This document shows positions 1-12,400 of a DNA stretch of 64,000 nt, in pieces. The notes beneath the pieces were generated by a model, which saw only the letters and a list, made by a program, of their open reading frames with translations, was not told where the DNA came from and did no database searches. Origin of the DNA: Eutypa lata (Eukaryota; Ascomycota; Sordariomycetes; Xylariales; Diatrypaceae); contig JAKULF010000001.1 of the NCBI GenBank assembly GCA_022661535.1, forward strand, positions 3,658,001 through 3,722,000. Direction: 5' to 3'. The position numbers were made by a program, and so were the translations under genes. Numbering within the stretch: position 1 is the stretch's first letter; every line of letters begins with the position of its first letter.

Positions 1-230
1 TGTCGTATTTCGGCGACGTGTACCGCCTGAGCGCGCAGGTCGACGGCGAGGGGTGGCGTGTGCAGCTGCCGAATGCGCTGGCGACGGCGCCGTTCGGCGG
101 GTCGACTACGGCGAATGTTGCGGTTGCCGCGGCGGAGAATGCTACGAGCAGTGCGGTTGTTACGCTTACCGTTACGTCGGAGTCGGATTCGACGGTTAGT
201 GCTACGAAGGTGTGTCGGGTTGCGAAGTGA
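1..230 (+). CDS. C-terminal end of a probable secreted protein (5' truncated)
   Basis: An open frame enters from the left edge and ends with TGA at 228-230, giving about 75 residues (the frame reads SYFGDVYRLS from base 3). The stretch is rich in Ala, Thr, Val and Ser, with alternating small and beta-branched residues (for example VVTLTVTSESDST). This looks like a terminal immunoglobulin-like beta-sandwich appended to a secreted enzyme. The GC-rich third positions look like real coding sequence. No catalytic region is inside the window, so the enzyme class cannot be given. A C-terminal accessory domain of a secreted hydrolase is my best guess, not a family assignment. Confidence 0.6.
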   Translation, partial: SYFGDVYRLSAQVDGEGWRVQLPNALATAPFGGSTTANVAVAAAENATSSAVVTLTVTSESDSTVSATKVCRVAK

Positions 231-844
231 TGGGTAAGTATGCAGATGTGTATATATGTAGGGTTCGCGGGTAGTGCGAATATGATATAGTAAGAAATGC
301 AATAAATCTGTTTCCTGGAATTTCTTTACGTGGCAAATACCCGTTGACTAGTGTTTCTTTCTTTCTTTTTCTTCTTTTTCTTCTGTTTATTTTTTCTTCT
401 TTTTTGCAATGCCCATTATGCCCCATATACGTTAATAGTCCGTCATACAAGCTTGCAGTTACACTCCCAGTCCCCGTTACATCGGCTCTACAAACTTATT
501 ACCTGCAAGTATATGATTAAACCATAAACTAAGCTTTGAATGATTATAACAAGAATACTAATATATTAGACGAAAAGAGGATAAATCGACTGGATGTGCT
601 TTTCTTCAAGCCCCTCATACCAAACGTTATGTTATCTCTTCAGGTAAATCCCAAATGCAACCATTGATTCACAAACGACCTGGAAACTTAAATGACAAGA
701 TCAAACAAACAGAGAGGTCATAAAATTGGACTAACTGATTTATTGGATTCTGCATCATGGGGGTTATATGTACAACTGACTAAAAATAAACTTTTTGTTT
801 GCCCACCCCCTAATATGCTAGATATATTACACCGATCCGAAAGA
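231..844. other. Convergent intergenic region, pyrimidine-rich tract
   Basis: The stretch lies between two converging 3' ends. It is AT-rich and holds a long T/C tract at about 350-410 (repeated TTTC and TTCTT units), which could serve 3'-end formation. I see no gene here. Confidence 0.5.
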
Positions 845-1728
845 TTATAACTCCTCCTTAGTAGACTCCGCCTTCGACTCCTTGGCTTTACTCCCGGCCT
901 TCTTGAGTACCTGGGCAGCAATGGTAAACTCGATATCTCTGTCCTTGGGCCGCTTCGCCTTGCTGTGCTCCGTGGCCCACGCAACAACGGCACCATCGGA
1001 GGGGCTCGAACTGTACCTAGAGAGGTCCGATAGCGCGTCTATTCGATAAAAGGTCAGAACGATGTGCCCCGTCCATGTAATCCTACTCAATTAACAATAG
1101 AAAATATTCGTATGCACTCACCTACGCAGTCACTCCCCTCCGCCACCCATAGAGGCAAAGCGCGGTATATAGCGCCCGGGGCAAACAACACGACCTTATC
1201 TTTATCTTCAGGGTCGTCCTCCCCGGGCATCCGGGGAGTCTCGGGAGGCTTAGCAGTCCCCTTCACCGTCTTGCCCTTAGCTGTCCTCTCGAACACCGAT
1301 AACAGGCCATCATCAGCCGTCCCTTCGATCTCCTGCCGCTCGATCCAGGCGCGGACCGTGGCCGGCACGTCGGCGTACTCCATCAGCACGAGGTTGCGGT
1401 CGTAGCCGTGGGGGTCGACGCCGTCCCAGCTCCCCGGGTACGGCTTGTCTTTCAGCGTCTTCTTGAGCACGCCGCTGTAGGGCTCGAGCCCCTTGGGCGG
1501 CGGCAGCGAGAGGTCGTCCAGCAGGAACTCGGACGCCTGGAACGTCCGCTTTGCCTCGCATGCCGGCGCGAATCCGTCGACCGAGCCCGACGAGGCGAAG
1601 GGGTTGCTCCAGGGGAAGTCCTCCGGGCTTAGCTTTGTGGGCTTGCCGGCTAGTCGTGGAGGGGGCTTCTCGACGCATGTGGCCGTGGAGAGGAGGGCTG
1701 TTAGGAGGACGAGGGCTTCGGTCTTCAT
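845..1728 (-). CDS. Small secreted protein, two exons, unknown function
   Basis: I assign exon 1 to 1728-1122 and exon 2 to 1038-845, 266 residues. The intron has donor GTGAGT at 1121, a CTGAC branch point and a TAG acceptor ending at 1039; the phases agree (607 nt, then 194 nt). An earlier acceptor would give an intron under 40 nt and the wrong frame. The chosen ATG opens a signal peptide (MKTEALVLLTALLSTATC), whereas the open frame upstream of it looks like untranslated leader. The mature part has a Pro-rich start, few cysteines, a conserved-looking block around DGVDPHGYDRNLVLMEYADV, and a Lys/Glu/Ser-rich tail after AAQVLKKAG. I do not recognise a family. It is probably a secreted protein; an effector role would be speculation. 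Confidence 0.68.
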
Positions 1729-2696
1729 TGTTGGGATTGGGTGTAGGGTGGACTGGTTAAGAGATAAAAGAAATATACTGTGACTAAATAACAGAAGTGA
1801 TTTGTTTTCGAAGCGAGATGATGTATTTAAGTTTTGCCTTCCCCCTCCCATGCTATCTTGAAAGTGTTTTGCTGTCCTTCGGAATGCCTTCCGTTATTGC
1901 CTAATCAGGTCGTCTCAGAGTCGTGAATCGTTGGAGAAAGACAGACAAGGATTTCTCCAAATCCCCAATATTCTCCGCATCTATAGCGCATTCCGCTAGG
2001 CCAACTTGCCTTCTATTTGAAGGTGTTTCGGAATTATAGGCGATGCCTACCCTAATTGGTTACTGTTTGTTTTCAACCCGCCGGGACAAATTTCCTTAGT
2101 TCCCATGCCCCCTGAATAATAAATACCTACGTAGGTATAGCTTGCCACGTGTTACTCTTATTGTGTGTCTAGATCTAGACTAAATCTGATCATAGCGGAT
2201 TCCTATGAATGGTATGTCGCTAGATACTGTATATAGAGCTAATCTTCCCGTTCTGCCTAGCTGGTTAATTACTCAGCATGTCGTTGCATTTGACTACATA
2301 TCTGACTCGGTTGACAGCTCCACCAAGTAGAAAGTTTCATCCTGAGTCGCGATTCATGTCAGATGTCCCAGAGTGAGCTAAAAGCTAGCTCCCGCTCTAG
2401 TAATTCAAGTCTAGATGTGAAGCTACGTCTCATCAGCCCGCGAGGTTTAATGTTCCCGGAGCTAGTTAAGTCGTAAATGTGAAAAAATAATTCAGCTATT
2501 CTATCATGCTAAAACAACAGCATCATCCAAGTTCTGATAATGATTTGAATATTTTCGCCCTTAACGATTTTTGTGCGAGAGATGTACATTACTGAAGCAT
2601 ATAACGGTCAATAAGACTCATCCTGAAATATTTTAAAAGCCCCGTCACTCCACCTAAGTTTGGCATTAGGTTGGGATGGGGCGGCAGAAATCTTAA
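1729..2696. other. Intergenic region, no gene seen
   Basis: Moderately AT-rich sequence upstream of the small secreted protein gene. It should contain that gene's promoter, but I see no clear TATA box or repeat. No supported reading frame. Confidence 0.4.
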
Positions 2697-4348
2697 CTAA
2701 TCATCTTCATCTAGCCAGCCCAGAGGTCCCTCAAAAGCACCCTCACATATATTATCCTCGATCTTGCGTAACAGCTCCGGTTCCGCCCACACATACCTCT
2801 CGACGAAACCCGGCTGAGGTGCTCCGCCTTCATAAGGCCCATACTCCGCCTCATACGTCCTGACATCCATACTATCGCCTAGGGGCGGGTAGACAACATT
2901 CTCCGTGGGTTCTAAATCAAGATCCATGCAATCCGCCGTACGGTCCATCATACTCCCATTCGTAATATCAACCCCGTCGTCCTGCTCGGCGGCCGTCCTC
3001 CTCTCCAGATCTCGCAGGTAAAACGGATTAGGGCTATTCTTCGCCGCGAGCCAGAGGTGCCAGTGCGGCGTTGCATCCACGCGCTTATACGTGCCCTCGT
3101 AATCGCAGTGGATCCAAGCGGCCGCGACCTGCTCCCTCATGCCAGGCACGCGGCTCGCAAGCAGCGCCAGGGTCTCCTCCCTCGGCTTCAGCGGCCACCA
3201 TAGGTATCAGGTACGGCTGCGGGGCGCCGGCGGGCCACCCGTCCCGGAGCCACTCCTGCGCGTCGTTGAGCATGATGCTGCGGCGCGCGGAGATCGCCCT
3301 CCGGAACTCGCGGACGTAATAAGGGGCCCGGATGCGCAACCGTGAGACCTCACCCGCCCACCAGCGCGCGTACATCGTGTGGTGGTATACCCCCCGTAGT
3401 TAGTACGCAGCGCAGCTCGACACGGTCCATTCCCGCCTCCGCGAGCCGTGCTGTCAGCCGCGCGTACCGGTCTAAGTTTCCTTCGTACGCTGCCATCTGG
3501 ATTAGCAGCGTCTTGCGGACGGTGGGGAGATCGAGCGGGAGGGGGCTGTAGAGGAGCTCGACCTCAGCGGGCGTGAGATGAGAGCGGTAGCGTGACTCGG
3601 GCCAGGCCTCCGAGGGCCGCGGCCCTTCTTCCTCGCCCAGCCGCATGTCCTCCTCGATGCAGGGGATCGGCCGCGGCCGCAGCACGCTCGACCACACCAC
3701 GCGTGTCAGGGCTCGGCGGTCCTCGAGTTTCCACCGCACGTCTGTGTCGCCGTTTAGGAAGGCCGGACATGACGGCGAGGGTGACGAGGATCCCAACGGC
3801 AACGCCGAGTTTTTCTCGATGTCGCTAATAGTGAGCACGAAGTCGTCCATGACGGCGAAGCGGCACGGCGCCGCCATAACGACTTCGAAGATCGCGCATC
3901 CGCCCTCCGTCCCACTCTCACGCGCCTCCCCAGCGATCGCAACGTCAGGTAGCAGGTCCAGCTCCGCATACAGCCTAGCGAAACCGGCAGCGGCGCACGC
4001 GCGCCCCACCTAGTACCGCATAGAGGGATACCGGCGCGCCAGTTCGCGGCAGGTGGTTTCGCTCGCGAAGTCCGGGTGCCAGATGCAGTAGGGCTGCCTC
4101 TCCCTATCGCTGTCATCCATCTCCTCAGGCTCCGGCACGACGTTGCTCATAATGAGCCGCGCATTGCGGGCCCTGGCGAAGTGCGCGTGTTCTGCGGAGA
4201 GCGCCGTCACGGCCGCGCTGGTCGCGAATCCGTGGTGGTGCCGGATCCCGCGGATGATGGAGGTGCGGCCCTCCTCGCTAGATAGATTGTCTGGAAGCTG
4301 CTCGCCTCGAATGGCGGCGAGGTTCTGCTCGTAGTCGGGTTTGTTCAT
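2697..4348 (-). pseudogene. Broken fungal hypothetical-protein gene (one stop, two frameshifts)
   Basis: Four minus-strand blocks read as one protein. The first (4348-4010) starts MNKPDYEQNL and ends in RYPSMRY, where a TAG at 4010-4012 interrupts a frame that continues directly as VGRACAAAGFARLYAELDLL. CAG to TAG is the simplest change. The second block runs to about 3390, where an extra base in a six-C run (3390-3395 on plus) moves the frame to GVYHHTMYARWW. A third shift near 3185-3195, in a GAGGGAGGAG stretch, leads to EETLALLASRVPGMREQ and the terminal block ending at 2697. The predicted family is a cytosolic fungal protein of unknown function that, from memory, occurs in multiple copies in plant-associated ascomycetes. 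Base composition is still GC-rich, so the damage looks recent. Sequencing errors could explain the homopolymer shift but not easily all three lesions. Confidence 0.72.
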
Positions 4349-5499
4349 CCTTTGTCTTCTCCTCTGGATCCCGAAGCGAGGTGGGTATGTATTGCTTGAT
4401 ATTGTGGGCCGCTACTTCATGAGAGCATACACGGTTGGGTGTTCAAGTGAGCATCGACACAAACGATAGCAAGGTAGTCCAATAACACGATCTAGTTCAG
4501 ATTAATACCAATTCATAACCTTCTCATAGCCTCTTCACGCCTAGCAATCGATAAAAATACCTACCTTCCACACGATGTTTAGCACTTTGGCCTTGGTAGT
4601 CCACCTTGCGCTATGGACACTAGGCGCTTGGCAGTTGTTGAAGGAGTCATCCATCGTCTTTGCAAGAAAAAGGTAGTAAGTAGTCAAGTGAGCGCTTCCC
4701 AAATCCAGATTGAAGCAGCATAACTAGAGCTACATTGCATTTACAAACCAAAGGAGGATTCAGACCACGATCCTGCCACACAGTTGAGTCAGGAATTGTG
4801 ATGTTTCGTGCCAGTCACTTTGTGTATTGAGAGTGATTAGCGGAGATCTTGCCACTTACAATTGTCGGGTGGAGAAGCAATATCAAAAGGATGCAGAGTT
4901 CGTGTAATGCCCCTATAGTGTAATGCATTAAAGTTCAAAACCAGGCTCAAGTGTATCTATCGTACACACGCGCGCATACTTTACCATGACCACCTAAGCA
5001 ACATGATTTCTACGTCAAATGAAGTGTAAAGAATTAATTTATTCTCATGGCCGCCTTCAATACTGTTTCAAGTCGCACCAAAAAGCATATAACCAGCCAT
5101 GTCGTCGCCAAACTGTCCACTTGCAGGAGAGACATGAGCTTGGTTCTTCTAGGTTCCCAACTCCAATATCTTCGAGGAAAGTCAACGCAAACGCTTTATC
5201 CACACACACATTTGCTCAAGGCCTCCAATCCTGTCGCAAGGTGTAGTGGAATTTGGGGGCGGTATATCCCGTTAACGACCTTTCTGCGCCCTTGATAGGG
5301 CGTAGGGTCGCATTCAATGTCGTTTCAGAGTGGAGATGATACCCTGCAAATGCAAGGCACGCACCAACAACCAACAACCAACAGGGCAGGGTGAGGGGGC
5401 TGTGAGCTGAGATATGTAGGGCTCTCACCACGTTTTCCTTTTTCACTGCAACCTTCATCTTTCCAATGTCGTAGAAAGGTCAGCATACAGAACACCGTC
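4349..5499. other. Intergenic region, no gene seen
   Basis: This 1.15-kb spacer lies between the broken gene and the Apple/PAN-like gene, which are transcribed away from each other. It presumably holds the promoter of the plus-strand gene. No open frame or repeat here is convincing. Confidence 0.4.
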
Positions 5500-6330
5500 A
5501 TGGCGTCCACAGTGGGCTATTCGGACCTCGAAGTGGCCGGAGAGCGACAACAACCAGACCTCGAAGTGGTCCCGGGTTCGGCGCAGCCATACCAACCAAT
5601 CCAATATGATAAAGTTGTGGTAGACTACAATACAGTGGCCGAGCCTGCTCCAAAGCGGATATGGGGGCTTGCTCCAAAAACGTTCTGGCTTCTGGCCGCT
5701 GGCGTGTTAATAGTCATAGGAGCGGCGATAGGAGGAGGCATTGGAGGAGCCCTTTCTAAGAACGACTCTGCCGACGGCACTAATGTCGACGCCGACGAAC
5801 AACAAGATGATTCAAGAAGTAGTAGCACGTCATCCCCTGCTACGACTTCTTCGGACATCTCATCCTCGGCCTCTATAACACCCACACCATCGTCATCGTC
5901 ATCAACCTCAATACAAATAACAACGACGGAAGTCGTAGGTCCAAAACAGACGCTCCTACGGGACTGTCCCTCGTCCAACGACACGATCTACAACGCCATC
6001 GGATCGGTGCAGCTGCAGTTCCGAAAGCTGTGCGGGAACAGCTACGTCGACTTCGGCGACTCCCTGGTCAACGCAGGGGCGGGGAGCCTGGACGACTGCA
6101 TCGACATGTGCGCGACGTACAACATCAAGAACAGGGACGAGATCGAGAGCGGGGGCGGCGACTACTGCGGTACCGTGTGCTGGCGCAACACTTTCGATAC
6201 GGACTGGCCCGGCCAGTGCTTCGGCGGCGCGCTGGCTGGGAACGCCACCGACGGCGGATTCCGCGTAACGAAGGACCCCGAGGTGGTGTGCGACTCGGGC
6301 GCCTGGATTAATCCCTGGTTTCTTGAATAG
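5500..6330 (+). CDS. Single-pass membrane protein with Cys-rich Apple/PAN-like ectodomain
   Basis: An uninterrupted 276-residue frame. A cytosolic-type N-terminal arm of about 60 residues, rich in Pro/Gln/Tyr, is followed by a membrane segment at about 62-84 (FWLLAAGVLIVIGAAIGGG). A low-complexity Ser/Thr/Pro linker at about 90-150 is probably O-glycosylated. The C-terminal 120 residues have eight cysteines, including LDDCIDMCATYN and DYCGTVCWRN, a spacing that resembles Apple/PAN modules. The layout fits a cell-surface sensor or adhesion protein with the Cys-rich part outside. The ATG at 5500 is the first in frame and directly precedes the charged arm. Ligand and role are unknown. The fold call rests on cysteine pattern only. 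Confidence 0.75.
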   Translation: MASTVGYSDLEVAGERQQPDLEVVPGSAQPYQPIQYDKVVVDYNTVAEPAPKRIWGLAPKTFWLLAAGVLIVIGAAIGGGIGGALSKNDSADGTNVDADEQQDDSRSSSTSSPATTSSDISSSASITPTPSSSSSTSIQITTTEVVGPKQTLLRDCPSSNDTIYNAIGSVQLQFRKLCGNSYVDFGDSLVNAGAGSLDDCIDMCATYNIKNRDEIESGGGDYCGTVCWRNTFDTDWPGQCFGGALAGNATDGGFRVTKDPEVVCDSGAWINPWFLE

Positions 6331-7959
6331 AGAACCCTGGAAAGTTCAAGGTATTCCCTTAGAAAGGGGAGGAGGGGGGGGGGGGTAGGAAGACTCGAAT
6401 GCCCCTCAATGGAGATAATGATACGAAAGCTGTCCCATTCGATGGCGATCTCACGTTAATATACCAACGTCACTATGTTCGAACTTTGTTTATTTAAGCA
6501 ATGACATACCTGCTTCAGCTGCTACCACCTAGAAAATCCCGGGGTAATCTCGAACGCAGGAACTGCTGATGATCCGCTATGCTGTCAGAAGGGGAAAGCA
6601 CCTGCTTTACCCCTTACTCAGGGGTTCATGAATGGGCACTTTGGTTCGTAATTGTGTTAATATAGCCTAAGGAGTGCGAAACTGTGGTATGGAGATTTCT
6701 ATCAGCAATAGTTGTGTACGAATGATGCGGACTGTATATTATACCAAGATAGATTTATTGAATATAAGTGCGATCCATTACCATTATATGTTAGATTTGT
6801 TACACGGGAAGGCCAATGTGAACTTTCACACATGGTATTATTGTGTAAATAGTCTCACAAGCATCGTTCAAAGAACTAAACCTTTGCTTGTATTTTACGA
6901 AAAGATTTCTTTTTTACCAACGTCAAATTTTCATATACACGTAAGTATATCTACGACTGACAGTACCGAGCCCTAGAAAACCTAGCACCACAAAAGGTAG
7001 CTGAGAAAAAAAGGGCATTGAATGTTTGGGGCTAATGGGTAGGATCAAAATGTGGAAAAATAGACCAGCTCCAACTTTGTACCTGCATAGCTACCAGGCT
7101 CATGGCCAGTTCGTTGTGTTATTAATATTCAAAATATGCCCAAGGCCATTAGCAGTTGCCAGGTTCGTTCGATATACATGAACACCCCTGAGCACAGGTA
7201 CACAGGAATTCCCGCAATTCCAACAACACACAGGTCTAGCTAAATGAATTATTTCTTACTAATTCAATGTTGATTCTCATTAAGGGATCATAATATTGAG
7301 AGATTACCAGAATTTGCAGTACATCTGGTATTGATACATCCACGTATGAGGAGGGACTATAGCCACAGAACTTGATATCATATGTGTATATACTCGTTTG
7401 CGTTATGAAATACCTCACTTTAGGATAAACATTTACACGATATATATGCTAGACGCCCTACGACACTAGTATTCTCATGGAATGATATCTAGAGGGGTAT
7501 TGTAACTCCAGCATATAGAATCAGATTGTCCCAGCATTACACGTATAATTATACTTAGGAAAGCATCCTACCACAGTAACATATCAATTAGATCACAAAC
7601 AGTATGTGTATTAACCGAAGATATATAAGAGAAAGCCCTTTGATTAAAGATCTATAGAACGAAAGAATCCATCCTATGACGAAGAGTAAAGTGTATGTAC
7701 AGAAAAATATAAACGGGCATATGTACGTATGTATGTAAAACTAATTTGGGTTGCTCATAGATTCATTCATCACCGATCCGATCCAACCCAAATCCAATCC
7801 AATCCAATCCGAACCTATCTATGAAAACCCTCCCAATACCCTTTGTTTGTTTCCTTTCCCATTTGTTCGTCGTTCATTAAGTCCATTAAATCTTTTATTT
7901 TGTTTTAAAAAGAAAAAGACATTTTATGTAATGTAAAGTGTCTAGGTATTTTTAAACAA
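6331..7959. other. Convergent AT-rich intergenic region
   Basis: The region lies between two converging genes and is AT-rich from about 6,700 on. It has a run of G at 6374-6386 and a short pentamer array (ATCCA/ATCCG units) near 7775-7812. I see no gene. Confidence 0.45.
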
Positions 7960-9255
7960 TTAAAAGAGGGCGACGGCAATGACACCGGCGGCGGCGGCGG
8001 CGAACTCAACCCCCTTGCGGCCAGCGGCAGCAGTGACGATGGGGATCGGGGCCGTGGTCGTCGGGTAACCGGCTGGGCTGGTCACGGAAGTGACGATGCT
8101 GGTGGGAGGGGTGGTCACGGGGTACGTAGGAACCTCCGTGGTCGGGGGCACGACGGTCGTGGGGTACTCAGTCGTAGGAACCTCGGTGGTAGGGTACTCA
8201 GTCGTGGGAACCTCAGTGGTAGGGTACTCAGTGGTAGGGGGCACGACAGTAGTGGGGTACTCAGTGGTAGGGGGCGCGACAGTGGTGGGATACTCAGTAG
8301 TAGTAGGAACCTCACTGGGCTGAGTGGGGACAACTGGGGGCGAGGTAGGAGTAACGGGGCAGACGGTGGTCGTCAGGCTGATCTCAGTGGTAACAGAGCC
8401 AGTGGGGCAGTTGGTGATTTCCGGAGCACACGACGTGATGGTGTACGTCTTGGTTTGCGAGATGGTGCTCGTGGTGTAGTTACCGTAGGTAGGGGTCAGG
8501 GTAGGGTACGTGGTAGGCTTCGTCGTAGGGTACGAAGTCACTTCAGTGGTGGAGGTGACGGGGCAGACCGTGGTGCCGATGACGACGGTCTTGGTCGTGA
8601 CATGCGGCTTGGAGGGGCAGTCGGTGACTTCCGGAACGCACGATGTGACGGTGCTCACGATCGTGGAGTAGAGAGTCGAAGTGGTGGACTCAATGGGCTT
8701 CGTGGTGTTGTAGTACGCCGTGCTGGTCGTAGTGGGCTTGATGGTGGGGTACGTAGCCTCGGTGGTGGTGGTGATCTCCGGAGGGGCGGTTGTGGGATAC
8801 ACCGGGGTAGTGACCGTCACAGGGCAGTCCGTGATGGTGAGGGTGGTGGCCTCAGTCACGGTGTACGTCTTTGTACCATAAGTGATGGTCGTAGGCGAAG
8901 GGCAGTACGTCTCCGTGGAAGTAATCACCGAGGTAGCATACGATGTCGGGGTGGGCGTAACCGTCACGTAACCACTGGTGGTCTCGGAAGTTACGGGGCA
9001 AACCGTGGTGGTGATGGGGATCAACTCAGTAGTCTCATGAGGGCCAGCAGGGCAGTCAGTCACAGTCGGGGCGCAAGACGTCACAGTGTAAGTGCGAGTG
9101 CTGTAGATCGTCGACGTGGTGTACTGCGTGCTGGAGGTGGAGACGGAGCTGGAGGAAGCCTCGTAAGAGCTGGTCGTGGTGTTGGTAATGGGGTAAACCG
9201 GGTAACCAGCTCTGGCTACGCCGGCCATGGCAAGGGCTCCGAGAAGTCCGTACAT
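7960..9255 (-). CDS. Thr/Ser-rich GPI-type cell-wall protein with internal repeats
   Basis: A single-exon frame of 431 residues. Residues 1-16 form a short signal peptide ending in AGVARA. The mature chain is dominated by Thr, Ser, Pro, Tyr and Val. It contains three clear copies, plus a weaker one, of a Cys-bearing unit ([11 protein letters not shown], then TTxxxxxTTVCPVT), and a Pro/Thr tandem block near residues 315-370 built from [15 protein letters not shown] units. The end ([20 protein letters not shown]) is a typical GPI-attachment tail: small residues, then a hydrophobic stretch to the stop. Such proteins are linked to beta-glucan and work as adhesins or structural mannoproteins. The repeat block makes length variation between strains likely. 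Confidence 0.85.
   Translation of the reverse strand: MYGLLGALAMAGVARAGYPVYPITNTTTSSYEASSSSVSTSSTQYTTSTIYSTRTYTVTSCAPTVTDCPAGPHETTELIPITTTVCPVTSETTSGYVTVTPTPTSYATSVITSTETYCPSPTTITYGTKTYTVTEATTLTITDCPVTVTTPVYPTTAPPEITTTTEATYPTIKPTTTSTAYYNTTKPIESTTSTLYSTIVSTVTSCVPEVTDCPSKPHVTTKTVVIGTTVCPVTSTTEVTSYPTTKPTTYPTLTPTYGNYTTSTISQTKTYTITSCAPEITNCPTGSVTTEISLTTTVCPVTPTSPPVVPTQPSEVPTTTEYPTTVAPPTTEYPTTVVPPTTEYPTTEVPTTEYPTTEVPTTEYPTTVVPPTTEVPTYPVTTPPTSIVTSVTSPAGYPTTTAPIPIVTAAAGRKGVEFAAAAAGVIAVALF
8125..8320. repeat. In-frame minisatellite within the wall-protein gene
   Basis: Repeated GTGGTAGGGTACTCAGT- and GGAACCTC-containing units code, on the minus strand, for the alternating [10 protein letters not shown] and EYPTTEVPT repeats. 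Copies differ by single bases. Confidence 0.8.
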
Positions 9256-9260
9256 GTTGA

Positions 9261-9406
9261 TTATTAGTATTATTATTGTTGTTGTTGTTGTAGTTTAGCG
9301 AAAGTTATACTCGAGTTATTAGTTCAGCGAGGGACTATAGCCGTAGCAACGTTTTTTTGGAGGTATTGGTGCGCAAGCGGAACGAGTGACTTGGCAATAT
9401 TATATA
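9261..9406 (-). promoter_or_regulatory. Leader and TATA-like box of the wall-protein gene
   Basis: On the minus strand the bases just before the ATG form a CAA/TAA-repeat leader (plus 9261-9293 shows ATT and GTT triplets), which is typical of an unstructured 5' UTR. A TATATAATAT motif lies at plus 9397-9406, about 145 bp upstream of the ATG. Confidence 0.5.
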
Positions 9407-12400
9407 CGGTGGAGGAGTAGGAGGGAAGGAAAGAAACAAAAGTCGGGGGGCAGGTTTGGAGGTTCTTATGTCTCCTGCATGATGCGGGCGAGAGTGACCA
9501 AGCGATACAGTCATAACGTGGTGTGGAGGGCCCTCAGCCTCTCGTTAATGCTGTATTTTCTCGTGTTTCCTTGCAAAGGTGGGATCTGACCCGAAGTCCC
9601 AACCATGTCGCCTTCTACCAAAACACCCAACACCCTGCCTCAGGCCACACTACGTATGTCGGCGACATCTAGATACTACGTAGTAGCTCAAGTTCGTTAG
9701 GGTGATAACAGGGGTTGGTAGATTCACAGGCTACGAGTTGAGCCGCCGAAAGCTTGGCCGACTTTTGCTTTTTTGGTCTTTTTGCCAGCAAATTCTTCAG
9801 CTGGGGACGTCTATGACCAACGAGCGACCGTTATTATTACCCATTATAGCCCCGCGCGCAAAGCAACTCGATGCGATGTCGTGCGTGATTGGTTGTTCTA
9901 AGTTTAAACGATTTTCTGATCGTTGGCGGGCATTGTGGAGAACAGACATGGGTTTACCCCTGGATTCGTCAGATCCATAATATCCACTGGATACGAATAG
10001 TCCGAGTTATTTTTTCACGATTCCATGATCCTGGACCAATTGGCTGTTCAACCACCCACTTAAAACTTGCCAAGACTGTCACCGATCAAGATTTTGTTAT
10101 TTTGTTTATTGTTTCTTTCTTATGTCAGCCCTTTCATCGGATCTCGGTAACATACCGTTGGATCAGCGTAACCCATGCTGAACTTTTTGACTTTAAAATA
10201 CCGTGGGGCAAAACCTTTCACTCGGCTCGCGCCGTATGAGTTAAATTTAAACACGATGGTACCGATATGACGGGTGCACTAGTTAAAAACGACTCAGATA
10301 CATACTTAATTACACGAAGTTCTAGAATGAATATCAAAGCAGCATCACATCACATGACTATTGAATGGCTTGATTCAAATCATCAGTTTTGTTTGTGGAG
10401 GCGGGGAGGGTATTAAAATTTCTATTCGGATTGGACACGACAGAAAGCCACAGGCCATTTGTGGTGACAACGTTATCTAATATGTGACGTAGGAATCCCT
10501 GTCAATTTCTGCAGTCTTGCAGTACTAGTGTAGGTAGGACTGAGCGATCTCTGCAGACTAGAGCTCTGTCTACACTACAGCTAACTTGTTGCACATGAAA
10601 CGACGACACCAGCTCCGCCTATGGGTTAGCATAGAATCGCCTGAAGCCGGTTTTTCATGGCATATCTCTAGTGCAGCTGCCAATTATCTCGAATAGAAAT
10701 CCATCGAATAACCTTAGAAATGTTTATCAGAGATTTCCTTCAAGAAGCTAGCTTTCAAGCGAGATGGATGGAGCACACTACTAGTGTAGGGAGGGGTTGG
10801 GGCCTGTTGGCCGGCCAGAGCCCCCGGTCCCGGTCGGTCAGCCTTGAATACGGGTCTTACATGTGCAATCGATCGAATGACACCACAACGTAGTAAAAAA
10901 GTTGCTCACTCTTAGCTGCTTAGATCACTTGATATTAGGTATATCGTATTCAAGCACTGGTGCTTGTGTTGGCACTGTGGAAATCGGTGTTAGTGGCCTA
11001 AATAGCACTCCACTATGCTCTGATGGTCCTATCAAAGGAGAGGCTTTCTGGTAAGGCGGTCAGCTTTTCTTCATAGGCCGAGTTCTGCAGACAATATTAC
11101 ATAGTATGGATATACTCAGGCTGGCCTGCATGAGAAATGGGCCGATCTAAGCGGCTCACACCGGAACATGCGGAAATCAACAAAAGACATGGCTTATCGA
11201 TAGACGCAGTGAAAGCAATCCTAACCCAAGCTACGTTACCAAGTACCTACTTTACCTATGCAATTGAATGAAGTTTCACTTCAGCTGTCTAGGAAAAATA
11301 AGGCCATCGATAACACTGCCTATTTGCTCATCGAATGGGCTGGTGTTAACAAGAATGACCCTGTAGCCTCTAGGAGATGTTTCTAAAAACAAACTGCGGC
11401 TCAGAATAATCTGCCGAACTAACGAATTTTTTTACCATATGGGCTCTACCAAAGATCGTATCGATCTTAGTATTAGCACTAGAAGTAAGCGGATACGAGA
11501 TTGGACAAATCCTATTTGGCGAGAACATGTCAGCGAGCTGCTAAAGAGAGGGAACTAAGAAACCTCCCCGCGGCCTTTTTCTCTCCGTTTCTACCGCACT
11601 GAACTTGGCTGACAGCATTTAATATAAAAACAACTGCACAGTGTTTTGAATCAACTACCAACTACCAGCGCTATACTATCCTCCTAGGGAACCTACGGCA
11701 AAAGATTCTCGGCCGGTTGTTGCCGAGAGTCCGTTTTTCTATGTAAAAAGCAGAAGCATGCCCGCAGCGGAGCTCCCCTGCTTACAGGCTTGCAGCGGGC
11801 CTATTTTCCATTTCCGGTTATTCGGGTTCTTATATCGAGTCTAAAATTTTAATCGTTCGTTGCTTAATCCTCATATGACGGAAGTATTCGGCGTTGGCCT
11901 GGGCAACCATTCTCTGGTAGGCATCATATTAGAGGGGCTCCTTAACTTCTTTGCGTCCCGAGGTAAATCTTTAGTGTCAGTCTATTGAATCAAGGGTTGA
12001 TACCCAAAGCGCTCCTGGTTAGTATACACGCATCTCATCATTATATTAGTTACGAAAATTTTCACGATGATATTTAGCTTTCGTTTCCGTGTTTCCTCAA
12101 GAGGACATCCTTTGGGATGAGACTTTTCACTCATCAATATATACGGCGGCTCAAGACCTATTGGACTTATTACATAGACAAAAAGGGTAAGAAATATGGA
12201 TATTTCATGAGCTCACATCAAAGATGCCTTCATATCTTAAGAGTTTCTTGTTGAGTTAAACATGATACACATTTGATCGTGACGTGTCTAAAAATCCGCC
12301 ACAAGATATATATCTTCCTACATTCTCAATATAATAGGAAATATCCTGAGGCGAAGTTGTATAACCAGGCTTTTAATCTGCGTATAATAAGATATTTCAA

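Noticed and set aside
8455..9267. Long plus-strand open frame opposite the wall-protein gene
   Set aside because: It is an antisense shadow of the Thr/Ser-rich repeats; its Gly/Arg-rich composition follows from the complement of Thr and Ser codons.
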